From Bradyrhizobium oligotrophicum S58 (GTDB taxonomy: Bacteria > Pseudomonadota > Alphaproteobacteria > Rhizobiales > Xanthobacteraceae): a stretch of 64,000 nt of DNA. The translations under genes and the position numbers were made by a program. Position 1 is the stretch's first letter. Each line of letters starts with the position of its first letter. Shown piece by piece: positions 56,457 through 64,000 of this stretch. The stretch spans positions 248,001 through 312,000 of the forward strand of contig NC_020453.1 of assembly GCF_000344805.1 (NCBI RefSeq), given 5' to 3'. Under the pieces are notes generated by a model. That model worked only from the letters and a program-made list of their open reading frames with translations. It did not search any database and was not told where the DNA came from.

Positions 56457-57839
56457 TCAACGCGGCGTGATCTTGAACAGCGGCGACCGGCTCGGCTGGG
56501 TCGTCACCACGCCCACCGGCATGACTGGCACGCGATCGACGAGCTCGATCTTGAACGCGCCGACCAGGCGCGCCAGGGCCAGCACGGCTTCCACGAGCGC
56601 GAAATGCGCGCCGATGCAGACCCGAGCCCCGGCGCCGAACGGCAGATAGGCGAAGCGCTCCGGCGGCGGCGCGCCCGGCAGGAACCGCTCGGGCTTGAAG
56701 GCGTTGGGTGCCTCCCACAGCTTCTCGTGCCGGTGCAGCAGCCACGGCGAGATCAGCACGACGTCGCCGCGCTTCACCTGGAACGCGGCGATCCGGTCCG
56801 GTCCACTGGCGGCGCGCGCGATCAGGAAGGCCGGCGGATAGAGCCGCACGGTCTCGTCCAACACGGCGCGCGTGAACGGCAGCTGATCCGGGTCGCTCGG
56901 ATCGGTCGCGGCGCGAGCCTCCTGCGCGAGCTTGTCCTGATTGGCCGGGTCGAGCGCGATCAGATACAGCGCCCAGAACAGCGCCGTCGCAGTGGTCTCG
57001 TGCCCGGCGAGGATCATGGTCGCGACCTCGTCGGCGAGCTGCGCATCGGTGAACGCAGCGCCTGTCTCCGGATCGCGTGCCGCGCCCATCAGGTCGAACA
57101 GGTCGCGCGGCGGCGCATCCTCCAGCTTGCCGGCTGCGCGCCGCTCGGCCATCAGCATGGCGACGAAATCGGTCCAGCGCTTGCGGAACCGTCGGCGCGC
57201 GAAGTCGCGCGGCGTCGGCCAGGACAGCGGCAGCACGATGTCGAGCAAATGCGGGCTGGCCAGCCGCTCGCCATACTCGTAGACGAAGTCGCGCAGGGTG
57301 GCGCCGTGGCGGCCCATCTCGAACGAGAACATCGTGCGCCCGGCGATGTCGAGCGTCATGTGCTGCATGATCTCGCGCAGATCGAGCGGCTGCCCGCATT
57401 GCTGCTTCAGCCTGGCGACGGTCTCGTCGCTCACCGCGACCATGTGCGGGATGAGGCCTGCGACCGCACGGGGCGTGAAGGCCGGCGCCAGGGTGCGTCG
57501 CTGATGCTTCCACGCCTTGCCCTCGGCGATCAGCAGGCCCTCTCCGAGCACCGGACGCAGCACGCGCAGCGCGCCGACGGTGCGGACGTAGTTCTCCCAA
57601 TTGTCGACCAGCACATGCTTGATGGTATCGGGCGTATTGAGAATGTAGCTGGAGTTGCCGAAGAAGCGGCCGCGGATGATGTCGTCCTCATAGGCGCGCT
57701 GGCTCCAGGTCGCGATCGCGTTCTCGCCCATCATCAGCACGCGGCGGAACGCGCCCATGCTGTCCGGTGCGCGCGGCGGTGTCGGCGGGATCAGCGGCAA
57801 CCGGGCTTGAGGCAGATAGTGGACGTCGGCGGTACTCAT
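56457..57839 (-). CDS. Cytochrome P450
   Basis: The 460-residue haem monooxygenase has the I-helix motif AGHETT, the ExxR motif ETVRLYPP, PERFLPG, and the haem loop FGAGARVCIG with cysteine 408. The block PPTPPRAPDSMGAFRRVL at the start and the lack of a membrane helix resemble soluble class I enzymes, though the sequence is closer to CYP102/CYP4-like P450s in the I-helix to haem loop. No ferredoxin or reductase gene is nearby, so its electron donor must come from elsewhere. Confidence 0.93.
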   Translation of the reverse strand: MSTADVHYLPQARLPLIPPTPPRAPDSMGAFRRVLMMGENAIATWSQRAYEDDIIRGRFFGNSSYILNTPDTIKHVLVDNWENYVRTVGALRVLRPVLGEGLLIAEGKAWKHQRRTLAPAFTPRAVAGLIPHMVAVSDETVARLKQQCGQPLDLREIMQHMTLDIAGRTMFSFEMGRHGATLRDFVYEYGERLASPHLLDIVLPLSWPTPRDFARRRFRKRWTDFVAMLMAERRAAGKLEDAPPRDLFDLMGAARDPETGAAFTDAQLADEVATMILAGHETTATALFWALYLIALDPANQDKLAQEARAATDPSDPDQLPFTRAVLDETVRLYPPAFLIARAASGPDRIAAFQVKRGDVVLISPWLLHRHEKLWEAPNAFKPERFLPGAPPPERFAYLPFGAGARVCIGAHFALVEAVLALARLVGAFKIELVDRVPVMPVGVVTTQPSRSPLFKITPR

Positions 57840-58001
57840 TCACGGCCTCGCGACACTGTTGCAGGCGGGATCGGCTGGGGAACAGCAAATCTCGCCGGAA
57901 GTCTCCCGAGGGAGGTCTCTCGATCACCCCGCCCGCAACGTGAGAGGGAAAGCGCGATCTCGCGCTCTCCATGGCTGTCATGTCTCATCTTACTCCGGCA
58001 A

Positions 58002-59369
58002 CTAATTAGTCAGCTCGATCATCGCAACCCTAGTTTCCGATGCTGGCCAAAGACGGGCGGCGATGCGTTCCTCGTTGAACAGACCGATGACGCTGCGTCC
58101 GACGTCGCCCGCAGGCAGCCGCAATGTCGTCGCCGCGTCCGTAGGTACTCCCTTCTGTATGTCGGCAGGTTCCCTGCCGTCGAGCAGCACGATGTCGCGG
58201 GGCAGGCCGAAATAGCCGCGCGGCCTGATCATGATGAGGATCGCGCCGGCCCCGGCATCGGCCTGGCCGAGCGGCCGCGCCGCGCGCAGATGCACGACGT
58301 CGGACGACCGCGGGAACGGCGAGCGGTAGAAATGCGTGATCGGCGCGCCCGGCGAGGTCAACACGATTTCGAGATAGGATGTCGGATCGACCTCCGCGGG
58401 ACCCCAGCGGCCGTCGGTGCCGGTCTGGCCGCGATAGACAGGCTCGCCATTGCGTGCGCCGGTCTCGCCCGAGACGCGATAGACCTCGACGCTTGCGCCG
58501 GCGACGGGGCGATTGGTCGGGGCGCCGCCCGGCGTTCCCGTCACCAGGCCGCTGATGCGCACCTGCTGCTCGGGCTGGATCGCGATCTGCACAGGCTCGC
58601 GGCCGGCGATGAATTTGTAGATCTCGCGGAACGCGCGCGGGTGGAACGCGACCTCGCGATGGTCCAGCGCGCCGAGCACGAGGTTGGTCGCGCCCTTCAA
58701 CGCCGGCCCTTCGGCGGTGATCCCGGTCGGCACACCGGGCTTGCCGACCAGGCGGCCATCGGCCTGGGCATATTTGTCGAGGCCGTCGCTGCGCAGCGTC
58801 AGGAAGGCGGTGCCCTCGGTCACCTCGCTGTCGCCGGCATTCAATCCGCGCAGGAACGCGCCGCGGCCGTTGAACTCGCTGCCGGGACTGTCCTCCCAGT
58901 CGAACACGCCGTGATTGGGCGTGCCGCACAGCACGGCGTGGCTGACATCGGCGCCGCCGCCGTTCTTGACCACGTTGCGGATCGCATTGCCCCCGCGCGA
59001 GCTGCCGACCAGCGCCACGCGCGCCGCCCCGGTTCGCTCCTTCAGCGCCTTGATCGCCTCGGAGAGCTCGCGGCGCTGATCCTCGGTGGACGAGCGGTTC
59101 GGCATTGCGACGGTGTCGTCATTGCGCGCCAGCGGGTCGGTGAAATTCAGCGCGGCCAGTCGCGACCGCGGCACGCCGTTGGATTCCATCCGCCACAGCG
59201 TGGTCATCCACAGCGCCGCATGGTCGCCATTGCCGTGGACGAACAGGACAGGCGGCATCTCGCCGACGGCTGTCCCCGCGGTTTGCGCGCGCGCCGGTAA
59301 GGTCAGACCGCTCGTGAGCAGAGGCAAGGTTCCCACGCCCTGCAGAATGGTGCGGCGCGTCAGCTTCAT
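58002..59369 (-). CDS. Tat-exported alpha/beta hydrolase (lipase-like) with C-terminal beta domains
   Basis: The 455-residue product starts with a Tat signal (MKLTRRTILQGVGTLPLL). Its hydrolase domain has PPVLFVHGNGDHAALW, the nucleophile in VGSSRGGNA and CGTPNHGVFDWED. After about residue 250 come beta-rich parts (VRISGLVTGTPGGAPTNRPVAGA, then GQTGTDGRWG), like the domains of polymer- or lipid-degrading esterases. GGGAGA lies before the ATG at 59369. The substrate is unknown; an exported polyester or lipid esterase is plausible. Confidence 0.82.
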   Translation of the reverse strand: MKLTRRTILQGVGTLPLLTSGLTLPARAQTAGTAVGEMPPVLFVHGNGDHAALWMTTLWRMESNGVPRSRLAALNFTDPLARNDDTVAMPNRSSTEDQRRELSEAIKALKERTGAARVALVGSSRGGNAIRNVVKNGGGADVSHAVLCGTPNHGVFDWEDSPGSEFNGRGAFLRGLNAGDSEVTEGTAFLTLRSDGLDKYAQADGRLVGKPGVPTGITAEGPALKGATNLVLGALDHREVAFHPRAFREIYKFIAGREPVQIAIQPEQQVRISGLVTGTPGGAPTNRPVAGASVEVYRVSGETGARNGEPVYRGQTGTDGRWGPAEVDPTSYLEIVLTSPGAPITHFYRSPFPRSSDVVHLRAARPLGQADAGAGAILIMIRPRGYFGLPRDIVLLDGREPADIQKGVPTDAATTLRLPAGDVGRSVIGLFNEERIAARLWPASETRVAMIELTN

Positions 59370-59560
59370 CGGCGGTCTCCCCTGGTCATTCATTTTGTGT
59401 TCGTTGGCCGCGATCCATGATGCGAGCCACTCGGGAGCACTGGACAGCGGCAGACATTCGCAGGCATCACATACGTCCGGCCGGAATCAAGCGATAGTTC
59501 AATGCGACTTCATTCGCGGCGACTTCATTCAAGGCAATTTGGCGACGTGGACGGACCCGC

Positions 59561-61243
59561 ATGAATGCGCCGCAGAAACGTGAGCTGTTCGCGGCCGAGA
59601 GCATTGCCGCGCCGCTGCGATACGCGGTGTTCCGCCGCATCTGGCTGGCGAGCCTGCTGTCGAATCTGGGCCTGCTGATCCAGGCCGTCGGCGCGGCCTG
59701 GGCGATGACGCAGATGACGTCCTCGGCCGACAAGGTGGCGCTGGTGCAGACCGCCTTGATGCTGCCGGTGATGTTCATCTCGATGCCGGCGGGCGCCATC
59801 GCCGACATGTATGACCGGCGCATCGTTGCACTGGTTGCGCTGGCGGTGGCGCTCGGCGGCGCCACCCTCCTGACGGGGCTGGCGTGGTACGGGCTGGTGA
59901 CGCCGGAGCGCCTGCTGGCGCTGTGCTTCGTCATCGGCAGCGGCATGGCGCTGATGGGGCCGGCGTGGCAGTCCTCGGTCAGCGAGCAGGTGCCTCAGGA
60001 AACGCTGCCCGCCGCGGTGGCGCTGAACGGCATCAGCTACAACATCGCCCGCAGCTTCGGACCCGCGATCGGCGGTGTCGTCGTTGCCGCCGCCGGCGCG
60101 GTCGCGGCATTCGCAGCGAATGCGCTGCTATACCTGCCGCTGCTGGCGGCGCTGTTCCTGTGGCGGCGCGTCATCGAGCCGAGCCGCCTGCCGCGCGAGC
60201 CGCTCAACCGCGCCATCGTCTCCGGCGTGCGCTACATCATCCATTCGCCGTCGATCCGGATCGTGCTGATCCGCACGCTCGTCACCGGCATCATCGGCGG
60301 CGCGATCTCGGCGCTGATGCCGCTGGTCGCGCGCGACCTGCTGCATGGCGGCGCACAGACCTACGGCATCATGCTGGGTGCGTTCGGCATGGGCGCGGTG
60401 GTCGGCGCGCTCAACATCGGCGAGATCAGGAAGCGGCTGTCAGGTGAGGCCGCGATCCGCACCTGCGCGCTCACCCTGGGCGCCGCGACGGCGGCGGTGG
60501 GGCTCAGCACGGAGCCGGTGCTGACGGCCGCAGCGCTCGTCATCGCCGGCGCGGTGTGGATGCTCGCGGTGGCGCTGTTCAACATCGGCGTGCAGCTGTC
60601 GGCGCCGCGCTGGGTGGCAGGCCGCGCGCTCGCGGCATTCCAGGCCTCGATCTCCGGCGGCATTGCGATCGGCAGCTGGGGCTGGGGCCGGCTCACCGAC
60701 GCCGCCGGCGTCGAGGTCGCGCTGCTGGTCTCGGGCGGGTTGATGATGGTCTCGCCGCTGCTCGGATTGTGGTTGCGGATGCCGCCGATCGGCGCCCGCA
60801 ACGAGGACGGCGAGACCTTGGCCGATCCCGAGGTGCAGCTCGAGCTGACGCCGCGCTCGGGCCCGCTGGTGGTCGAGATCGAGTACCGCGTCGCCGAGGA
60901 CAATGCACGCGCCTTCCATGATCTGATGCAGGACGTGCAGCTCAGCCGCCAGCGCAACGGCGCCTATGGCTGGTCGATCGCGCGCGACATCGCCGATCCC
61001 GAATTATGGACCGAGCGCTATCACTGTCCGACCTGGATCGACTATCTGCGCCAGCGCAACCGCTCGACCCGCGCCGAGCGCGAGCTGCACAAGCGTGCGA
61101 TCGATTTCCACATCGGGACCGAACCGGTGCGCATCCGCCGCATGCTGGAGCGGCCGTTCGGCTCGGTTCGCGCCAAGGAGGATGTCGACCGGACCACGGA
61201 GAACGCGCCGGCCGTTGCAACGGGTGCCCGCAGCGGGCCTTAG
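59561..61243 (+). CDS. MFS transporter (EntS-like) with fused C-terminal soluble domain
   Basis: The 560-residue product has 10-12 membrane helices of the MFS_3/EntS type: RIWLASLLSNLGLLIQAVGAAW, SMPAGAIADMYDRR and GISYNIARSFGPAIGG. After about residue 420 it continues with about 140 soluble residues: VVEIEYRVAEDNARAFHDLMQDVQLSRQRNGAYGWSIARD, which looks like an alpha/beta ferredoxin-like (ABM-type) domain. The substrate is unknown. It is divergent from the exported hydrolase gene. Confidence 0.9.
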   Translation: MNAPQKRELFAAESIAAPLRYAVFRRIWLASLLSNLGLLIQAVGAAWAMTQMTSSADKVALVQTALMLPVMFISMPAGAIADMYDRRIVALVALAVALGGATLLTGLAWYGLVTPERLLALCFVIGSGMALMGPAWQSSVSEQVPQETLPAAVALNGISYNIARSFGPAIGGVVVAAAGAVAAFAANALLYLPLLAALFLWRRVIEPSRLPREPLNRAIVSGVRYIIHSPSIRIVLIRTLVTGIIGGAISALMPLVARDLLHGGAQTYGIMLGAFGMGAVVGALNIGEIRKRLSGEAAIRTCALTLGAATAAVGLSTEPVLTAAALVIAGAVWMLAVALFNIGVQLSAPRWVAGRALAAFQASISGGIAIGSWGWGRLTDAAGVEVALLVSGGLMMVSPLLGLWLRMPPIGARNEDGETLADPEVQLELTPRSGPLVVEIEYRVAEDNARAFHDLMQDVQLSRQRNGAYGWSIARDIADPELWTERYHCPTWIDYLRQRNRSTRAERELHKRAIDFHIGTEPVRIRRMLERPFGSVRAKEDVDRTTENAPAVATGARSGP

Positions 61244-61319
61244 AATGGCGCGGGCAAGCGCAGCCTTCGCAACGTATGCCCGCTGTAGGATGCTGCTCTC
61301 AGCTGCAATCAAGAACCCG

Positions 61320-62321
61320 CTACTGCACCTTGATTACGACCTTGCCCTTCGCACGGCCAGTCTCGACATAGGCTAGCGCCTCGGGCGTCTGGGCGAAGGG
61401 GAATATCCTGTCGACGACGGGGCGTATCGCGCCGCTATCGATCAACCCGGCGATCTGCTCGAGTTGCCGGCCATCGGCGTGCATGAACAGGAAGGAATAA
61501 TCAACGCCGAGGCGCTTGGCCTGCTTGCGCACGCTGCGGCTCAACAGCCGGATAACAAGCTTCAGAACGGCGTTCAGCCCGAGAGCCGTGGCAAAGGCCG
61601 GATCGGGCGGCCCCGAAATTGAGACGAGGCGACCGCCCGGCTTCAGGACGTTCAGGGATTTCGCAAGCGTCTTCGGATCCTGGCTGTGCAGCACGACGTC
61701 GTAGCCGGAGAAAATTTTCTCGAAGTCCTGGGTCGTGTAGTCGATCACCACATCGGCGCCGAGGCTTTTGACGAGAGCGGCGTTCTTCGCACTAGTCGTC
61801 GTCGCGGCCGTCGCCCCCAGATGCTTGGCAAGCTGGATCGCGATCGTACCGACGCCGCCGGAGCCTGCCTGAATGAAGACCTTCTCGCCCGGCTTCACCT
61901 TTGCGACATCGACCAGAGCCTGCCACGCCGTCAGCGCGACCAGCGGCACGGACGACGCCTCTTCCATCGTCAGTGTGCGGGGCTTGAGTGCGACATCGTC
62001 TTGGTGGATGGCGATCAATTCCGCGAAGGTGCCAATGCGGTGATCTCTTGGCCGGGCATAGATCTCGTCGCCGACCTTGAAGCGGCTGACACCAGGGCCG
62101 ACCTTGACGACGGTCCCGGCCACGTCGTGACCCAGCACGAAGGGCGGACGGTAGGGCAGGAAGATCTTGAACTCGCCGTCCCTGACCTTCGAGTCGATCA
62201 GGTTCACGGCCGAGGCATGAACGCGAATGAGGACGTCGGCGTTCTGAACCTGCGGATCGGGCCGTTCGGCGAGGCGTAGCGGGCCCTTCTTCTGGTACTT
62301 CTCGACGACATAGGCTTTCAC
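61320..62321 (-). CDS. NADP-dependent quinone oxidoreductase-type alcohol dehydrogenase
   Basis: The 333-residue medium-chain dehydrogenase has VLGHDVAGTVVKVGPGV, the nucleotide motif AGSGGVGTIAIQLAKHLGA and DVVLHSQDP. It lacks catalytic zinc ligands. The GTG at 62321, with GGAGA six bases upstream, matches the family N-terminus (MKAYVVEKY). It is on the same strand as the TetR gene, 146 bases after it, and may be part of that regulon. Confidence 0.9.
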   Translation of the reverse strand: MKAYVVEKYQKKGPLRLAERPDPQVQNADVLIRVHASAVNLIDSKVRDGEFKIFLPYRPPFVLGHDVAGTVVKVGPGVSRFKVGDEIYARPRDHRIGTFAELIAIHQDDVALKPRTLTMEEASSVPLVALTAWQALVDVAKVKPGEKVFIQAGSGGVGTIAIQLAKHLGATAATTTSAKNAALVKSLGADVVIDYTTQDFEKIFSGYDVVLHSQDPKTLAKSLNVLKPGGRLVSISGPPDPAFATALGLNAVLKLVIRLLSRSVRKQAKRLGVDYSFLFMHADGRQLEQIAGLIDSGAIRPVVDRIFPFAQTPEALAYVETGRAKGKVVIKVQ

Positions 62322-62467
62322 TGGGAATCTCCGGGTCTGAGTTGCTTGTCTGGCAAGGTGTTGCTCTCGCCGTGCGATCTGCACGGATTCAGGTTGGGTC
62401 GACGCCGATGCCGCCCGCCGCGTGTGACATCAGCCGGACGCGCAAAAGGCGCGCCTCGGGTGTTCAT

Positions 62468-63055
62468 TCAGGCTGAGGAGGCTGGCGCGCGCGCAAGGCC
62501 AGCCAGGGTGCGGATCGCGGTCTTTCCACTCCGCAGGACGCGGCTCGACGTCTCCTGATCGACTGCGCGTGCCAGCTGGAGCGTCCCGATCAGGGTCGCA
62601 AAGATCGCGCAGGCCACATCTTCCCGCGCTTCGACGTCCGCCGGAAGTGCTTCTGCGAGCTGCAGCACAAGGGTGCGCGACTGCTCGGCATACATGCCGC
62701 GCGTCTCTTCGGGCTGCCGCGCAAGCTCCGGCAGCAGCGCCGCGGAGGCGCAGCCCTGTCCCGGATGGTCCCGGTGCTCAGGCGACAGGTAGATGTCGAT
62801 CAAGCGATCGAGCCCTCCTTCGTCCAGCACCTCGCGCAGCCATACGGCCTGCCTGCTCAGGGCGTCCGAAATCGTTTCCCGGACGAGATCGGCCTTCGAA
62901 GGGAAGTGGGGATAGAAGGCGCCGTTCGTCAGGCCGGCATCCTTCATGATCGTCGCAAGACCCGAGCCCGCAATTCCGTCCGTGCGGAAGCGCTCGACGG
63001 CAACGTCCATGATCCTGCGGCGCGACGTGTCCTTTCGTCCCTTTTCGTATCGCAT
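62468..63055 (-). CDS. TetR family transcriptional repressor
   Basis: The 195-residue product has the TetR helix-turn-helix (RIMDVAVERFRTDGIAGSGLATIMKDAGLTNGAFYPHFPSKADLV is the DNA-binding part) and a C-terminal ligand domain of the AcrR/NemR-like type. Divergent from the SDR gene, with an operator-like repeat between them. It probably represses both flanking oxidoreductase genes and responds to a reactive small molecule. Confidence 0.93.
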   Translation of the reverse strand: MRYEKGRKDTSRRRIMDVAVERFRTDGIAGSGLATIMKDAGLTNGAFYPHFPSKADLVRETISDALSRQAVWLREVLDEGGLDRLIDIYLSPEHRDHPGQGCASAALLPELARQPEETRGMYAEQSRTLVLQLAEALPADVEAREDVACAIFATLIGTLQLARAVDQETSSRVLRSGKTAIRTLAGLARAPASSA

Positions 63056-63077
63056 GAAGCCTTCGCCCGAATCCCTA

Positions 63078-63118
63078 TTGCATTACGATCATAATATCAC
63101 TAAACGATCATAATGCAA
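63078..63118. promoter_or_regulatory. Operator-like repeat between tetR and the SDR gene
   Basis: ACGATCATAAT occurs twice, at 63085-63095 and 63104-63114. The outer words TTGCATTA (63078-63085) and TAATGCAA (63111-63118) are inverted. The segment is AT-rich in a GC-rich setting and lies about 50 bases from the SDR start and 25 from the tetR start, where a TetR site is expected. Confidence 0.7.
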
Positions 63119-63165
63119 CCCTGTCTCGGGCGTGGAGTCCGAGACGTTTACGTGAGGGAAAAGAC

Positions 63166-63972
63166 ATGGCCGCCGTTAGAACTGCGATCGTGACCGGGGC
63201 ATCCTCCGGCATCGGCTACGCTACCGCCGAAGGTCTTGCCCACGCGGGATTCACCGTGTTCGGAACGAGCCGGAAAATCGCCAATGACGGCCCCAAGGGC
63301 GTCACGATGCTGGCATGTGACGTCACTGAAGAGGCGTCCGTCTCCGCGCTGGTCGCGGACGTCGTCTCGCGGGCGGGGAAGATCGATCTCCTCGTCAACA
63401 ATGCCGGCATCGGCATGTTCGGCGGCGCGGAAGAGTCCTCGATCCCGCAGTCGCAGGCGCTCTTCGACGTCAATGTTTTCGGCGTCATGCGGATGACGAA
63501 TGCCGTTCTGCCGGTGATGAAACGCCAAGGCGGCGGCCGCATTCTCAACATCGGCTCCATCCTCGGCGTCATCCCGGCGCCGTACTCGGCGCATTACTCG
63601 GCCGCCAAGCATGCGATCGAGGGTTATTCGGAATCGCTCGACCACGAGGTCCGAGCCTTCAATGTCCGCGTTTCCGTCATCGAACCGGCCTATGTCCGCA
63701 CCGTTTTCGATCAGAACGGCATGGAGCCCGACCAGCAGAAAGCCGAATACGATCAGCCGCGCACGGCGGTCGCGGCGCTGCTAAGGGATGTCATGCCCAA
63801 GGCCGACCTGCCGGATGTCGTCGTGAAGGTGATCATCAAGGCGGTGAACGATCAGGCCCCGCGCCGGCGCTACACCGCCGGCAATGCGGCGCGCATGGTG
63901 AGTCTGCTGCGCCGGTTCGCGACCGCCGGATTGTTCGACAAGACCCTGCGCAAGCAGTTCCGTCTCGCGTAG
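63166..63972 (+). CDS. SDR family oxidoreductase under TetR control
   Basis: The 268-residue short-chain dehydrogenase has AIVTGASSGIGYATAEG, NNAGIGMFGG, the serine in NIGSILG and YSAAKHA. The C-terminal AVNDQAPRRRYTAG is typical for the oxidoreductase subgroup that includes YusZ-like enzymes. GAGGGAAAAGAC precedes the ATG. It is divergent from tetR. Substrate unknown; a role in handling reactive carbonyls would fit the neighbouring quinone oxidoreductase. Confidence 0.9.
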   Translation: MAAVRTAIVTGASSGIGYATAEGLAHAGFTVFGTSRKIANDGPKGVTMLACDVTEEASVSALVADVVSRAGKIDLLVNNAGIGMFGGAEESSIPQSQALFDVNVFGVMRMTNAVLPVMKRQGGGRILNIGSILGVIPAPYSAHYSAAKHAIEGYSESLDHEVRAFNVRVSVIEPAYVRTVFDQNGMEPDQQKAEYDQPRTAVAALLRDVMPKADLPDVVVKVIIKAVNDQAPRRRYTAGNAARMVSLLRRFATAGLFDKTLRKQFRLA

Positions 63973-64000
63973 TCAGACGCTTCCGACCGCCTCCAGGCGG

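Noticed and set aside
55047..59300. Open frame of 1417 codons on the plus strand
   Set aside because: It runs antisense through the cyclase, P450 and hydrolase genes, all with conserved motifs; high GC content explains the long frame.

Overview
The window is GC-rich (apart from a few AT-rich control regions) and almost wholly chromosomal in character. Gene content (sdhCDAB, ialB-like protein, proline-rich OmpA protein, BacA-like ABC transporter, TAXI proteins, PhoD, class III cyclase) and several families of long palindromic intergenic repeats point to an alphaproteobacterium of the order Hyphomicrobiales, most likely Bradyrhizobium or a close relative. This is inference from content; no search was run. 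I saw no insertion sequence, prophage, CRISPR array or rRNA gene. One tRNA is present: tRNA-Ala with anticodon CGC.

Layout. 1-2 kb: 5' end of ftsK (leaving the left edge) behind a DapC-like aminotransferase, then 0.97 kb of gene-free repeats. 3-6.5 kb: a bamA outside its usual lpx neighbourhood and a DUF4349 lipoprotein. 6.5-7.2 kb: repeats. 7.2-10 kb: an SDR gene divergent from malonyl-CoA synthetase. 10.5-14 kb: sdhC-sdhD-sdhA-sdhB, closed by a terminator. 14-20 kb: hybrid histidine kinase, SbmA/BacA-type ABC exporter/importer, FkbM methyltransferase, stress-type flavin protein. 20-22.4 kb: a long proline-rich OmpA-family protein. 22.6-27.5 kb (minus): argG, PAP2 phosphatase, a membrane protein, rlmN, ialB-like protein. 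27.8-34.3 kb: quinone oxidoreductase, a Sel1-like membrane protein, two TAXI-type binding proteins flanking DUF1232 and pterin dehydratase genes. 34.4-37.4 kb: phoD, a lone receiver and a divergent Crp/Fnr regulator. 37.4-39.8 kb: Lgt-like membrane enzyme, multi-cluster radical SAM enzyme and a small membrane protein in one overlapping operon. 40-45.5 kb: typA, amine oxidase, yeiH-like transporter with LysR. 45.6-48.8 kb (minus): hydrolase, DUF2269, SDR-DoxX fusion and DCC-family protein in one operon. 49-52.4 kb: GNAT, ppa, folD, DUF167, yggT, tRNA-Ala. 52.5-61.2 kb: amidotransferase, SDR, TerB-like protein, adenylate cyclase, P450, Tat-exported hydrolase, MFS transporter. 61.3-64 kb: a TetR-controlled pair of oxidoreductases.

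The strongest candidate for an undescribed system is 37.4-39.8 kb. A paralogue of prolipoprotein diacylglyceryl transferase overlaps the start of a radical SAM enzyme whose cysteine layout resembles the archaeal tetraether lipid synthase (Tes) family. Together they suggest a membrane-lipid modification, possibly carbon-carbon joining or transfer of lipid chains. Further items of note are the BacA-like transporter with a fused ATPase, two TAXI proteins without any TRAP permease, an MFS transporter with a fused C-terminal soluble domain, and a perfect 20-bp inverted repeat that begins inside the CCA end of the tRNA gene.
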